Source of the DNA: Paenibacillus sp. FSL K6-1096
GTDB taxonomy: Bacteria > Bacillota > Bacilli > Paenibacillales > Paenibacillaceae
Length of the DNA: 64,000 nt
Assembly (NCBI RefSeq): GCF_037977055.1
Contig: NZ_CP150274.1
Location: 6,882,001-6,946,000 of the forward strand
Direction of reading: 5' to 3'
Position numbers and translations under genes: made by a program. How positions within the stretch are numbered: position 1 is the stretch's first letter; each line of letters opens with the position of its first letter. Below the pieces are notes generated by a model. It was given only the letters and a program-made list of their open reading frames with translations, ran no database searches and had not been told where the DNA came from. Positions 26,361 through 34,611 of this stretch are shown here, piece after piece.

Positions 26361-28001
26361 TCATGTCCGATTACGCCACAGGTCTGGTGCTAGGTCGAGA
26401 ATAAGCTCATGGGTGAACGCGGTATACTCTGTCCAGGGGTAGGGAGGGAGTTGCTCGGTTCGCAACTGTCCGGCGGGAGAAGGGGGCAGCCATAACTCAT
26501 TCTCCCGGATTGTAGACCAGGCGGCTTGTGAATCTGCATCCTCGTCTACGATGAACAGGAGCTTGTCCGCATCTGCCGACTCCAGCTCTTTCAGAGTCAA
26601 TATCTGGCTGCTGCACTTACGGTCAACAACGGAAGCCGGGGTATAATGCAGATCATCATAGAATACCTCTGCCAAGCTCCGGTAGGACAACACGGTGATC
26701 GTCTGTCCGGTTATGCGGACAATTAGCAATTTGTCTGTGACTGGTCCTTGAACTAGTTCTGCCCGGACACTCTTAGCTTTGCGTTCATAGTTGTTCAGCC
26801 AGCCTTCTGCGTCCGGCACCTTGTCCAGGCATTTTCCAATATGGATGAATTGCGATCGCCAATCCGTTTGGGGCAGTAGACAAGTGGGCGCAATCGCTTG
26901 AAGCTCTATCCTGAGCGTCTGGTTGACCGGAACCTCCAGGGCAAAAATATAATCAGGATCAAGAGCGGCAAGCTGCCGTAGCCGGAGAGTCTGTTCCTGG
27001 GCGAGGGGCAGCACCGCGTCCGTCCCATATTTCCGGCGGTAGTACTCTGTCCAGGGATGCTCAGCCGGAGCGGCGCACGGAATAATATTCAGGGGAAGCA
27101 GCGCCCCGATGAGGCTGCTGTCGTAAACAGCAATTTTCTGCTTGGCATTGCGCATGAAGGTTGCCGGCGCTATCCCGGTGATGTGCTTGAATTTGCGCCT
27201 GAAGTAAGGAACATCCTTGTAGCCGACGTAAGCTGCAATATCCTTCAGCTCATAATTTAAATGCGGCCGCATCAGGCGCCTTGCTTGTCTAATCCGGTAT
27301 TCGGTCAGGTATTCGATCGCGCTGAGACCATACCTCTGCTTGAACAGCCGGATGAAATGCCTGACGCTGGTACCTGCTTCAGCAGCGAGCAGACCGATAG
27401 TAATCTCTTCGCGGTAGTGCTGCTCGATATAGAGCTTGCTCCGCTCCATAGCACAATCAGTATCGCTTGTCTGCGATTCTCCGGCACTGCTCAGCAGACT
27501 GTACAGCAGCTCATAGAACCGGCTCTGGGCAAGCAGACGCTGTAAGGGGTCCTGGCTTTCCATGCAATTGGTGATGGCCTCACAATGCTTGCTGTATGTA
27601 ATCGTTGATTGTACAGCTATGCTACCTTCCAGTGGGAAGGGGAGATGAGGCTCCGCCGGGCGGGCCGGGTGCTCTCCTGCCGGCATACTATGCTGGTCAA
27701 AGACATCAAACCGCAGGATGTAAACACTCTGGTCACCTGTGTCCTCATGTGTGGTCTCGATTAACTGTCCCGGCAGACAGATGAAAACAGCTCCAGTCTT
27801 CAGTTCGCAATATCTGCCATCCACCGTAATGCAGCCCTGGCCTGCAATGGGAATCAGCAGCATATACGAATCCAAAAATTGCAGCCGCAGCGGCCACCCT
27901 CCCCCTGAGCTGCTGCTATGCATGATGCTCCGAAGCCTGAACCACATCTGATCAAGCCGGCCAAAGGCTCCCGAAGGCAGGAGGTTATCCTTGTCATTCA
28001 T
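26361..28001 (-). CDS. Btr-like AraC regulator with cytosolic siderophore-binding domain
   Basis: Protein of 546 aa. The N-terminal AraC part has two helix-turn-helix motifs around residues 200-290 (IGLLAAEAGTSVRHFIRLFKQ, then IAAYVGYKDVPYFRRKFKH). The C-terminal TroA-like domain (~300-540) includes ALDPDYIFALEVPVN and YYRRKYGTDAVLPLAQEQ. It has no signal peptide or membrane segment, matching Bacillus subtilis Btr, where the binding domain senses ferric bacillibactin in the cytosol and activates siderophore uptake. Start ATG is 8 nt after AGGGAG; a GTG three codons upstream is too close to that site. The gene is divergent from 28282, next to the Fur box there. Confidence 0.85.
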   Translation of the reverse strand: MNDKDNLLPSGAFGRLDQMWFRLRSIMHSSSSGGGWPLRLQFLDSYMLLIPIAGQGCITVDGRYCELKTGAVFICLPGQLIETTHEDTGDQSVYILRFDVFDQHSMPAGEHPARPAEPHLPFPLEGSIAVQSTITYSKHCEAITNCMESQDPLQRLLAQSRFYELLYSLLSSAGESQTSDTDCAMERSKLYIEQHYREEITIGLLAAEAGTSVRHFIRLFKQRYGLSAIEYLTEYRIRQARRLMRPHLNYELKDIAAYVGYKDVPYFRRKFKHITGIAPATFMRNAKQKIAVYDSSLIGALLPLNIIPCAAPAEHPWTEYYRRKYGTDAVLPLAQEQTLRLRQLAALDPDYIFALEVPVNQTLRIELQAIAPTCLLPQTDWRSQFIHIGKCLDKVPDAEGWLNNYERKAKSVRAELVQGPVTDKLLIVRITGQTITVLSYRSLAEVFYDDLHYTPASVVDRKCSSQILTLKELESADADKLLFIVDEDADSQAAWSTIRENELWLPPSPAGQLRTEQLPPYPWTEYTAFTHELILDLAPDLWRNRT

Positions 28002-28209
28002 ACGTTGCACTCCCTTCCTGTGAGCATAAGGCTGTTGATGTTGCCTTGTCCTTCATTGAGTTTATCTGCTTGGTCCGGCTAGATGCACTATTGCCAGCGA
28101 CTCCGCATCGATTGTTACCTCTTTCCAGCGGACTCTCTTTTCTGTATGAATTCATTACATTGATTATAGCGCACCTGGGATACATATCCCATTTTGCGGA
28201 GCTGTAGTG

Positions 28210-28239
28210 TTGTAAATGATAATGGTTATCAATTATAAT
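28210..28239 (+). promoter_or_regulatory. Fur-repressible promoter of the second AraC-lipoprotein gene
   Basis: TTGTAA (28210-28215), an 18-nt spacer and TATAAT (28234-28239) form a promoter. The Fur box TGATAATGGTTATCA (28217-28231, one mismatch) fills the spacer, so bound Fur would block polymerase. An in-frame ATG at 28216 overlaps the box and is unlikely to be the start. Confidence 0.75.
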
Positions 28240-28281
28240 AATAAGAATTTACTGCGGACGGGCAGCCAGGGGGAAGTACTT

Positions 28282-30162
28282 GTGAGATTCGAGATAACAG
28301 ACAGCATTCGGGCATGGAACCAGGTGCCGGTTAGAATCATGGATATCCGTCATGTGATCATGAGACCGGGGGAGCAGTTGCGGCGGTATCTTTTTCCGTC
28401 AAGCAGCTTTGTGTTCACTGGCCAGGGAGAGGCCATCGTCAAGCTGGACGGGACCGGAGGGACTGCAAGCCATCCACAGATCATTCATGCCGGCAAAAAC
28501 GCCGTTCTACAAGTCGCCGGCACGGATCATCCATTCGACTATTATCTCATCCTATACAAACCGTGGAGCAACAGTCCTTTTACAGAGACGGACGGGGACA
28601 GGACCAATCCTTTTCAACAGAATTATGCCTTCCGCGGGACGGACCCATGGGTGATTCTCTCCCTGCTGGAGCGTATGCATCAGCTATGGAAGTGCGGCGG
28701 AGAGCTGGAACGGATGCAGGTAACCGGGCTGTTCTATCAGTTCGTGTCCGAGCAGTTCCGTCAGCTTGAGCTGGCCGTGGAGCAGGAGCCGGAGACGGAT
28801 CTGGCTGAGCAGATCGCCCGTTATATTGATGAATTCTATCACCAGCCTCTGTCTATGACCGCTATGGCCGAGTTGTTTCACTACAGCACCCATCATTTGG
28901 TGAGGGTGTTCAAGCGCAAATATCAGTGCAGCCCGATGGAGTACGTGAGCCGGACCCGGATGCAGCACGCCAGAAGCCTGTTGGCCGGGACAGATGCGCC
29001 GATCCGTGACGTGGCTGAACGTGTGGGATATACGGATTTTTATTATTTTAGCAGACTGTTCAAAAAGGCATACGGAGAGACCCCCGCTCAGTTCAAAATG
29101 CACGCCCCGCTGCTGGAAGGTTCAAATCCTACCAAAGAAATGCCGGAATCGTTCATTGCTCCCAGGAGGGAAGCAGGCTATATTGATATCGATGATAATC
29201 ATTATCAATACAGAAGACGGAGTGTGAATGATTTGAAAGTTAGCCGTACGCCCTTATTCGCGATAACCCTCTTAATCAGCTTGTCTATGATGCTTGCAGG
29301 CTGCGGAGGCGGAAATACGAAGATTGCTGAAGACAAAGCCACCAGGCTGTACACCGACGCTTTTGGCAGAGAAGTGGAAATTCCCGCAGAGCCGGGTCAG
29401 GTTGTTGCCCTCGCTTACGGCGGGTATATGCTTCCGCTTGGTCTGAACCCGGCAGGCGTCAACCAGGAGACACTGGAGCAATATAAGGAAGAGATGGCGG
29501 ATGTGGAGAATGTCGGCTCAGGAACGGGCAGTGTGGAGGCGATCTCGGCATTGCTGCCCGATCTGATTATTATCCCGGATTATCTGGGGGAGGATGTCAT
29601 TGAGACTTACGAGAAGATTGCTCCGACCGTAGCCGTGGCCTGGGGCGGTGACCCGGATGTGGTGAACACGTTGCGAACCATGGGCGACATTATGGGTAAG
29701 CAGGACGAGGCGGAGAAGTGGATTGGAACTTTTGAGGAGAAGCTGCAAGGCATCCGGGATAGCATCAATGTGAAGATTGATGAAGGCACGACCGCCATCT
29801 CCTTCATTATCCGCAATGGAGAGGTGCTGCTTGGAGGCGAGGGAGGCACCCTGGGCAAGCTGATCTATCAGGATTTCGGCTTCACTATGCCGGAGCAATT
29901 CAAGCCGTATGCTGACGGAGGCACGGCGCTGTCTATGGAGAGATTGGTGGACAAGCCGGCGGATTACTTTTTCACGCAAATGACGGATGAAGAGCTGGCT
30001 GCGATGTATGAACTGTTCAAGGAGCCGGTCTACCAGAGCATCCCTGCGGTGAAGAACAACCGGATCATCAACGTCTCGCGTGCTAACTGGAACAATGGGC
30101 CTTACACAGTGGACCGGGGTGTGGATGCGCTGATTGAGCAGGTGTCGAAGCTGCAGGAGTAG
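28282..30162 (+). CDS. Second AraC regulator reading in frame into siderophore-binding lipoprotein
   Basis: Open frame of 626 aa from GTG at 28282 (GGGGGAAG 5 nt upstream). Residues 1-285 are an AraC regulator with a beta-barrel part and two helix-turn-helices (MAELFHYSTHHLVRVFKRKY, then DVAERVGYTDFYYFSRLFKK). The linker repeats the pattern of the 20283-22259 locus: SFIAPRR, GYIDIDDNHYQY, a perfect Fur box (29193-29207), and a GTG/TTG start at 29224 or 29233 preceding a signal peptide with lipobox MLAGC. The second half is a TroA-like siderophore-binding domain (VVALAYGGYMLPLGLNP, ALLPDLIIIPDYLGEDV). Either two products or one membrane-spanning sensor-regulator results. A longer annotated start at 28216 would overlap the promoter. 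Confidence 0.85.
   Translation: MRFEITDSIRAWNQVPVRIMDIRHVIMRPGEQLRRYLFPSSSFVFTGQGEAIVKLDGTGGTASHPQIIHAGKNAVLQVAGTDHPFDYYLILYKPWSNSPFTETDGDRTNPFQQNYAFRGTDPWVILSLLERMHQLWKCGGELERMQVTGLFYQFVSEQFRQLELAVEQEPETDLAEQIARYIDEFYHQPLSMTAMAELFHYSTHHLVRVFKRKYQCSPMEYVSRTRMQHARSLLAGTDAPIRDVAERVGYTDFYYFSRLFKKAYGETPAQFKMHAPLLEGSNPTKEMPESFIAPRREAGYIDIDDNHYQYRRRSVNDLKVSRTPLFAITLLISLSMMLAGCGGGNTKIAEDKATRLYTDAFGREVEIPAEPGQVVALAYGGYMLPLGLNPAGVNQETLEQYKEEMADVENVGSGTGSVEAISALLPDLIIIPDYLGEDVIETYEKIAPTVAVAWGGDPDVVNTLRTMGDIMGKQDEAEKWIGTFEEKLQGIRDSINVKIDEGTTAISFIIRNGEVLLGGEGGTLGKLIYQDFGFTMPEQFKPYADGGTALSMERLVDKPADYFFTQMTDEELAAMYELFKEPVYQSIPAVKNNRIINVSRANWNNGPYTVDRGVDALIEQVSKLQE
29193..29235 (+). promoter_or_regulatory. 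Fur box and internal start inside the second AraC-lipoprotein frame
   Basis: TGATAATCATTATCA (29193-29207) is a perfect 7-1-7 Fur site. It is followed by CGGAG (29218-29222) and candidate starts GTG (29224) or TTG (29233) that begin a lipoprotein signal peptide. The TTG has the better spacing. Confidence 0.7.
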
Positions 30163-30239
30163 TAAGAGAGCGGGAGAATGAAGGAAGTAGGTTGAAAGCT
30201 GGAATTAACATGAAATCTGCTATGCGATAAGCAATGCAG

Positions 30240-30265
30240 AAAGCCTCCGTTGGGAGGCTTTTGTG
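30240..30265 (+). terminator. Terminator after the second AraC-lipoprotein gene
   Basis: AAAGCCTCC-GTTG-GGAGGCTTTTG forms a compact hairpin with a T-run, 80 bp after the stop codon. Confidence 0.8.
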
Positions 30266-30311
30266 TATTTTAAAGTAAATATTATCGTAATGGCGAAGCT
30301 GTATCGGGGAC

Positions 30312-30587
30312 CTATGTCTCCCGATTGCTTGTTACCTCAATAAGCAGGTTCGCTCCAAGTTTGAACCCATATAGAAAGACTGCTTCCGCATGCATACTAC
30401 TTGCGCTGTCGCACAGGTCAAAATATTCCCCAAGTTCATCAAATACTTCTTTCCCTAATCGTTCTCGCCATTGAATCGTCTGTGCTGACACTTGTCTGCT
30501 TAGGGATCGGTATTCAGGCTGAGACGGAACAATGATCTCATCGGGATTTATTTGTCCACGGTAAAGTGCTTCCAGAATACTCTTCAT
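30312..30587 (-). CDS. Small DUF6809-like protein
   Basis: Protein of 91 aa beginning MKSILEALYRGQINPDEIIV. The C-terminal half (ASSMHAEAVFLYGFKLGANLLIEV) is amphipathic. This N-terminal and C-terminal pattern fits the DUF6809 family of small Firmicute proteins of unknown function. The ATG at 30587 lies 6 nt after GGGAGG; the longer frame to 30638 has no binding site. It lies 140 bp downstream of the ribbon-helix-helix gene on the same strand. Confidence 0.7.
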   Translation of the reverse strand: MKSILEALYRGQINPDEIIVPSQPEYRSLSRQVSAQTIQWRERLGKEVFDELGEYFDLCDSASSMHAEAVFLYGFKLGANLLIEVTSNRET

Positions 30588-30727
30588 GTTTATCCTCCCA
30601 TTAATGATCATCGCATCACTTGAATGAGCTTCCTGCACATGGTAGGATATTTATGCAGTCTGCTTATTTAAGCGGTTGCGGATAGGAAGTAGCGGTGTTC
30701 TTCGCGGGATGCTCGCTGCTTCCTTGT

Positions 30728-30907
30728 TTATTTTTGGAGCTCGTCATACACCTTATCAATCCCTTGGCGGACGATTGCAGAACGTGACGTATTTAGCTTT
30801 TCAGCAGAAGCATCAAGCTTGCTTAACGTTTCCTCATCGACACGAATTTCAATCGTTTTGCTTTTGGGTTTGTCAGATGGAGGACGCCCCATCTTTTTAG
30901 AGGACAT
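30728..30907 (-). CDS. Ribbon-helix-helix (CopG-type) DNA-binding protein
   Basis: A 59-aa protein beginning MSSKKMGRPPSDKPKSKTIE. The beta strand KTIEIRVDEETLSKLDASAEK followed by LNTSRSAIVRQGIDKVYDEL is the compact RHH fold, which binds DNA as a dimer. The ATG at 30907 has GAGGTG upstream. A consensus promoter and a 13-bp inverted repeat overlap its upstream region, suggesting self-repression. It could be an orphan antitoxin or a plain regulator; no toxin partner was recognised. It is easily missed in gene calling because of its length. Confidence 0.8.
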   Translation of the reverse strand: MSSKKMGRPPSDKPKSKTIEIRVDEETLSKLDASAEKLNTSRSAIVRQGIDKVYDELQK

Positions 30908-30921
30908 TTCTTCACCTCGCT

Positions 30922-30966
30922 TTTTTGTCCTGACATTAATATATTGTTGTCGGGACGAAAAGTCAA
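30922..30966 (-). promoter_or_regulatory. Promoter with inverted-repeat operator for the ribbon-helix-helix gene
   Basis: On the minus strand TTGACT (30961-30966), a 17-bp spacer and TATATT (30938-30943) form a near-consensus promoter. The arms TTTTGTCCTGAC (30923-30934) and GTCGGGACGAAAA (30949-30961) are inverted repeats with 11 of 13 matching and a 14-bp gap, covering the -10 and -35 boxes. Autorepression is inferred. Confidence 0.75.
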
Positions 30967-31054
30967 CATAATCTTGACAATCAGCACATTTCCAGAGCTT
31001 TGAAGCCTAATCAAGGCTGGTCTGAGAGCAGTAAGAAGTTAAATTAACTGGAGA

Positions 31055-32092
31055 TTATTTTTTATACGTGCCGAGTTTAACCGAGAACTGATGCAGAGCT
31101 CTTGGCAGTCCGCTAAACTCTAAAACTCCTTGGTTAACTAAGCTCCATATTCTATTGGTAATAAATGAACACCCTACGAATTGGTGCGAAGTATCAAATA
31201 CTCTAGCGACCACACTCGCCGCGTTGATAAAGCCATTCTCATCTTGTTCTTGCTCAAGTTCAAGGACTGATCTTATGATCACTTCGTCCAGAGCAGATTC
31301 CTCAGTACCTTTAACAGATCCTTCCTTCCACAAACGGAGCACATGATCTTCATTTGAGAGCATTAGCCATTCTGATTCATATCTTCTTCTTTGGCTAGGG
31401 TCGAGAGGAACACCTTCATAATACCTTTTAACGATGATCTCAAAATGCTCTCTATCGATTAAGCTACTCCAACAGGGTTTGAATTCTTCTTTGCCAGGAG
31501 TATCTATAGTATTATAGAGCTCAGTTACATTGACAACATTAACTGGCTGTTTCCGGTTTCTTAACAAATACATTACGAAACGTAAACCTGTTTGATCATG
31601 TGCGTTATCCGCGCACCAAATGACAATCGTTTTATTTTCTGGAATATTCTTTACAGTCTCTACTATTCTATCAAGCTGATGCTCGTGATTGTAGCTGACG
31701 TTTTCATCGTATTCCGACAACCAAATTTGCCTATTCTGCTGTCCAGTTTCTGTATCCAAGTTAGTTATGGGTCCAACTGAGAACAATTCATTGAATGCTA
31801 AGACTTGGCAAAGCTCGCGCTTGCCGATTTTACTTAACGTTACTTTTAATGAACCTGCATCAGAGAGACTGAAAACAAGATAAACATATTGTTGGAGTTC
31901 ATCTATTTGTCGTTTATGGTTATGAACCGCCTCAATATGATTTTGGACGATATTAAGGAGTCCTTCTGCTAATTTTTTTTCTTCAATACTGCCGTTCGTT
32001 TGATAATGATCTATTGTTTTTAATAAGTTGTAAAGGAAAAACCGCAGGTCATTTCCATCTAATTGATGTAGGCGATCGTAGATCTTCTCCAT
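31055..32092 (-). CDS. DUF1835-domain protein
   Basis: Hypothetical 345-aa protein. The DUF1835-like core includes VYLVFSLSDAGSLKVTLSKIG and ELFSVGPITNLDTETGQQNR, then VIWCADNAHDQTGLRFVMYLL. The C-terminal third (DEVIIRSVLELE onward) fits the companion DUF3658 domain. The ATG at 32092 has GAGGAGG 6 nt upstream; the frame extends nine codons further without a site. Base composition is clearly more AT-rich than the flanking genes, suggesting transfer. No function is known. Confidence 0.75.
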   Translation of the reverse strand: MEKIYDRLHQLDGNDLRFFLYNLLKTIDHYQTNGSIEEKKLAEGLLNIVQNHIEAVHNHKRQIDELQQYVYLVFSLSDAGSLKVTLSKIGKRELCQVLAFNELFSVGPITNLDTETGQQNRQIWLSEYDENVSYNHEHQLDRIVETVKNIPENKTIVIWCADNAHDQTGLRFVMYLLRNRKQPVNVVNVTELYNTIDTPGKEEFKPCWSSLIDREHFEIIVKRYYEGVPLDPSQRRRYESEWLMLSNEDHVLRLWKEGSVKGTEESALDEVIIRSVLELEQEQDENGFINAASVVARVFDTSHQFVGCSFITNRIWSLVNQGVLEFSGLPRALHQFSVKLGTYKK

Positions 32093-32122
32093 TGACATCC
32101 TCCTCACAGGGCTGCTCAAGCT

Positions 32123-33226
32123 CTACACACACCGCCAAGCTTCAAGTCCTTTCTCACTGATATGCAGGAACAGATCGGCCTGCCTGTGATACAAGTCGGG
32201 TTGAACCGGGGTTTCAAAAATCTGGGGCTGCATATCCGGCAGGATCCAGCAATATAGGGGCAGGCCGGTTCCCCAGGCGAACAGTCGGCCAGAAGATGAA
32301 GCGGCCAGCTGTGCTTGAGCGTGTATAAATACATCACTAGTACCAGAGCTCATGACATAAGCAGGCAGGTCTGTCAGAACGACCTCTCTGCTGTCTTTGG
32401 CCGCATTGTAGACCAGAATGGCCGGACGAATGCCTTCTTCGTGCCAGTCTTCTTCATCTACCATATCCCCATCGATCTGCCCCCATACCGCCAGCCGTTC
32501 GTTATCCAGCCATACCATGGGCAGATCCCAATCCGCCAGCGGGGTCCAGATCGCGTTCAACTGTTCGCCTCCCCCCGTTACCGGCTTATTCTGAGCCCCA
32601 TTCGAGAGCTTCCACACCCGGGTGATTCCGGCCGGCGACCATGCCCATCCGGTCTCAGCGATGTAGGTATGATCTGGAGAGACATGAAGCTGCCCGTGAA
32701 AATAGTCCAAATCGTCTTCCAGCGAAGCGGAGCTTGCTTCATCATGAATTGTACCGGCAGCAACCGGCCCAGCCTCGGGGCAAACTGCCGTAAGCTCTAG
32801 CCGGTTCCAATCCACACCGTGTATAAGAACCAATTCCTGTCCGCGTTCAGCAAAGGCCAGCGGATAGGTGGATACGTTGAAATAATAGGTTCCCCGGCTT
32901 AATTCCAGCAGCGTATGACCGGTTGTCAGAGAGACCACGGTGGCATGACGCCCGAACCGGTTGCTCACGGCGGCCGCTTGTCCGCAGGGGCTAATGACCA
33001 GCTGCACCGGATGCTCCGGATTAAAATCTGGCAGATGAAGATCCGCTGCAGCGAAGGTACGGCCGGATATGAGATCAATCTGCCATAGCTGGAGTTGCTC
33101 GTTCAGAGCGATTAACTGGGGCTGTGAATTCTCCCGGATTCTTGGCGGCTGCGGCAGTTCGCGAATCACAAGCAGCTTGCCGGGATCGGGTTGAAGCGGA
33201 GGATAGGAATAGCGCTGAATCTCCAT
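32123..33226 (-). CDS. Hypothetical protein, possible beta-propeller-like fold
   Basis: Unrecognised 367-aa protein rich in Trp, Gly and beta-strand-like segments such as PVQLVISPCGQAAAVSNRFG, TVVSLTTGHTLLELSRGTYY and YIAETGWAWSPAGITRVWKLS. The repeating strand-turn pattern resembles WD40/quinoprotein-like propellers, but no clear blade count can be made. No signal peptide. The start ATG is at 33226. It lies 30 bp upstream of the DUF1835 gene on the same strand and may be co-transcribed. Confidence 0.55.
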   Translation of the reverse strand: MEIQRYSYPPLQPDPGKLLVIRELPQPPRIRENSQPQLIALNEQLQLWQIDLISGRTFAAADLHLPDFNPEHPVQLVISPCGQAAAVSNRFGRHATVVSLTTGHTLLELSRGTYYFNVSTYPLAFAERGQELVLIHGVDWNRLELTAVCPEAGPVAAGTIHDEASSASLEDDLDYFHGQLHVSPDHTYIAETGWAWSPAGITRVWKLSNGAQNKPVTGGGEQLNAIWTPLADWDLPMVWLDNERLAVWGQIDGDMVDEEDWHEEGIRPAILVYNAAKDSREVVLTDLPAYVMSSGTSDVFIHAQAQLAASSSGRLFAWGTGLPLYCWILPDMQPQIFETPVQPDLYHRQADLFLHISEKGLEAWRCV

Positions 33227-33254
33227 CGTCTATCTCCTTTACATACATTTCTAT

Positions 33255-33535
33255 TTAGCCAAAATAATCTTCTGAATAAGTGCTTTCTTGACCGCCTAAA
33301 CCGATCATCAGATCAATATCATTCAACTCTCGAAATTTTGTTCTTCTTGCAAAAGAGCCAAAATGAATATCGATATCATTATAAAGCTTGAGAAAATCAT
33401 TGTGAATCAAAGTTATCTATTAGTTTTATTAACCAGTCTCTACTACCACGAGCAATTAATGTTTCATTTGAATCTAAATTTACAGAGTTCTTCATAATCT
33501 CACTAAAAGCGTTGTTAACCGTAGTAGTTATAGAT
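33255..33535 (-). pseudogene. Frameshifted remnant of a nucleotidyltransferase
   Basis: In two overlapping minus-strand frames this AT-rich stretch reads first VNNAFSEIMKNSVNLDSNE, RGSRDWLIKLIDNFDSQ and a stop. One base on it reads NDFLKLYNDIDIHFGSF, ARRTKFRELNDIDLMIGLGG and ends at DYFG. GSFARRT...DIDLMI is the GSxxRxT/DxD pattern of polbeta-fold nucleotidyltransferases, including CBASS-type CD-NTases. The frameshift is at ~33408. The 5' end appears to start with a degraded codon. The remainder of the normally ~300-aa gene is missing, cut off before 33226. Confidence 0.7.
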
Positions 33536-33550
33536 ATAATCCCCAGCACA

Positions 33551-33577
33551 AAGAGCCCGCTACGGACGCGGGCTCTT
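33551..33577 (-). terminator. Terminator of the sulfurtransferase gene
   Basis: AAGAGCCCGC pairs with GCGGGCTCTT around a 7-nt loop, 6 bp past the sulfurtransferase stop. Confidence 0.8.
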
Positions 33578-33582
33578 AACCG

Positions 33583-34458
33583 TTACTCATTCCCTGTAGC
33601 TATCGCATTCTCCTCATAACTAATCCAGTCACTCCAGCTCCCCGCATACAGCCGCACATTCTTGAATCCGGCCTTCTCCAGTGCCAGTATATTCGGGCAG
33701 GCAGTCACACCGGAGCCGCAGTAGACGATAATCTCCGCTTCCTTGTCCAGGCCGGCAAAATGCTCCGCAAGCTCCTCCGCGCTTTTGAAGCTGCCGTCAG
33801 CGTTCTGCGTGTCTTTCCAGAAAAAGTTCACCGCGCCGGGGACATGGCCTGCCTTCTTGTCCATGGTCTCGTTCATGCCCCGGAAGCGGTCACCAGCGCG
33901 GGAGTCGATCAGGATCTCTGTGCTTGTACCCTCACCAGCCCGCGCCTGAACCAGCTTCTCCGATACCAGCCGCACATCATCGACCCCAGCCAGCATCTGC
34001 GGCTGAACATTTGGCGTAAACGAACTCGGCACACGAACCGGCTGATGATCCGTCACCGGATATTTCTCTGCCTTCCACTGGCTGAAGCCGCCTTCCAGGA
34101 TGAACACCTGCTCATGTCCCAGGTAGCGCAGCAGCCACCAGAGCCGGGCGGCGTTCATGCCGCTCTCATCGTCATAGGCGACAACGCGGGTACTATTGCT
34201 AATGCCGAGCTTCGAGAAGCGTGCCGCGAATACCTCAGGATCAGGCAGCGGATGGCGTCCGCCGTGTTCGGCTTCCGGTGCGGACAGGTCTAATTTCAGA
34301 TCAAGATAGACCGCGCCCGGAATATGCCCGGCTTCGTACAGCGCTCTGCCCTCACCGGGGTCATTCAGGTTGAACCGGCAGTCTACGATTGTCTGCTCCG
34401 GTTCATAGAGTCTGGCGAGCAGCCAGCGTTTGGTAACGGTAGAGTCCATGGATACCAT
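33583..34458 (-). CDS. Rhodanese-type sulfurtransferase
   Basis: Enzyme of 291 aa with two rhodanese domains, as in thiosulfate and 3-mercaptopyruvate sulfurtransferases, which transfer sulfane sulfur to cyanide or thiols. Domain 1 covers ~10-125 (GHIPGAVYLDLKLDLSAPEAEH, VVAYDDESGMNAARLWWLLRYL). Domain 2 has the catalytic Cys in VYCGSGVTACPN near residue 247. Loop CGSGVTA is the type seen in mercaptopyruvate-like members, but the substrate is uncertain. Cytosolic. Terminated by the hairpin at 33551; divergent from the phosphotransferase at 34612. Confidence 0.9.
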   Translation of the reverse strand: MVSMDSTVTKRWLLARLYEPEQTIVDCRFNLNDPGEGRALYEAGHIPGAVYLDLKLDLSAPEAEHGGRHPLPDPEVFAARFSKLGISNSTRVVAYDDESGMNAARLWWLLRYLGHEQVFILEGGFSQWKAEKYPVTDHQPVRVPSSFTPNVQPQMLAGVDDVRLVSEKLVQARAGEGTSTEILIDSRAGDRFRGMNETMDKKAGHVPGAVNFFWKDTQNADGSFKSAEELAEHFAGLDKEAEIIVYCGSGVTACPNILALEKAGFKNVRLYAGSWSDWISYEENAIATGNE

Positions 34459-34611
34459 CCTTTGCTATTGTGATATGGAGTCTATTATAGCGGATAATGG
34501 CCTCGCCGTGTAACCGCGCTTCGCGTCGGATTAGTTGACACTGCTCCGATTGGATTCTACAATGGCTGGATACATACCTAATTAGGAAAGGGGCATACGG
34601 CTACGGAAGCT

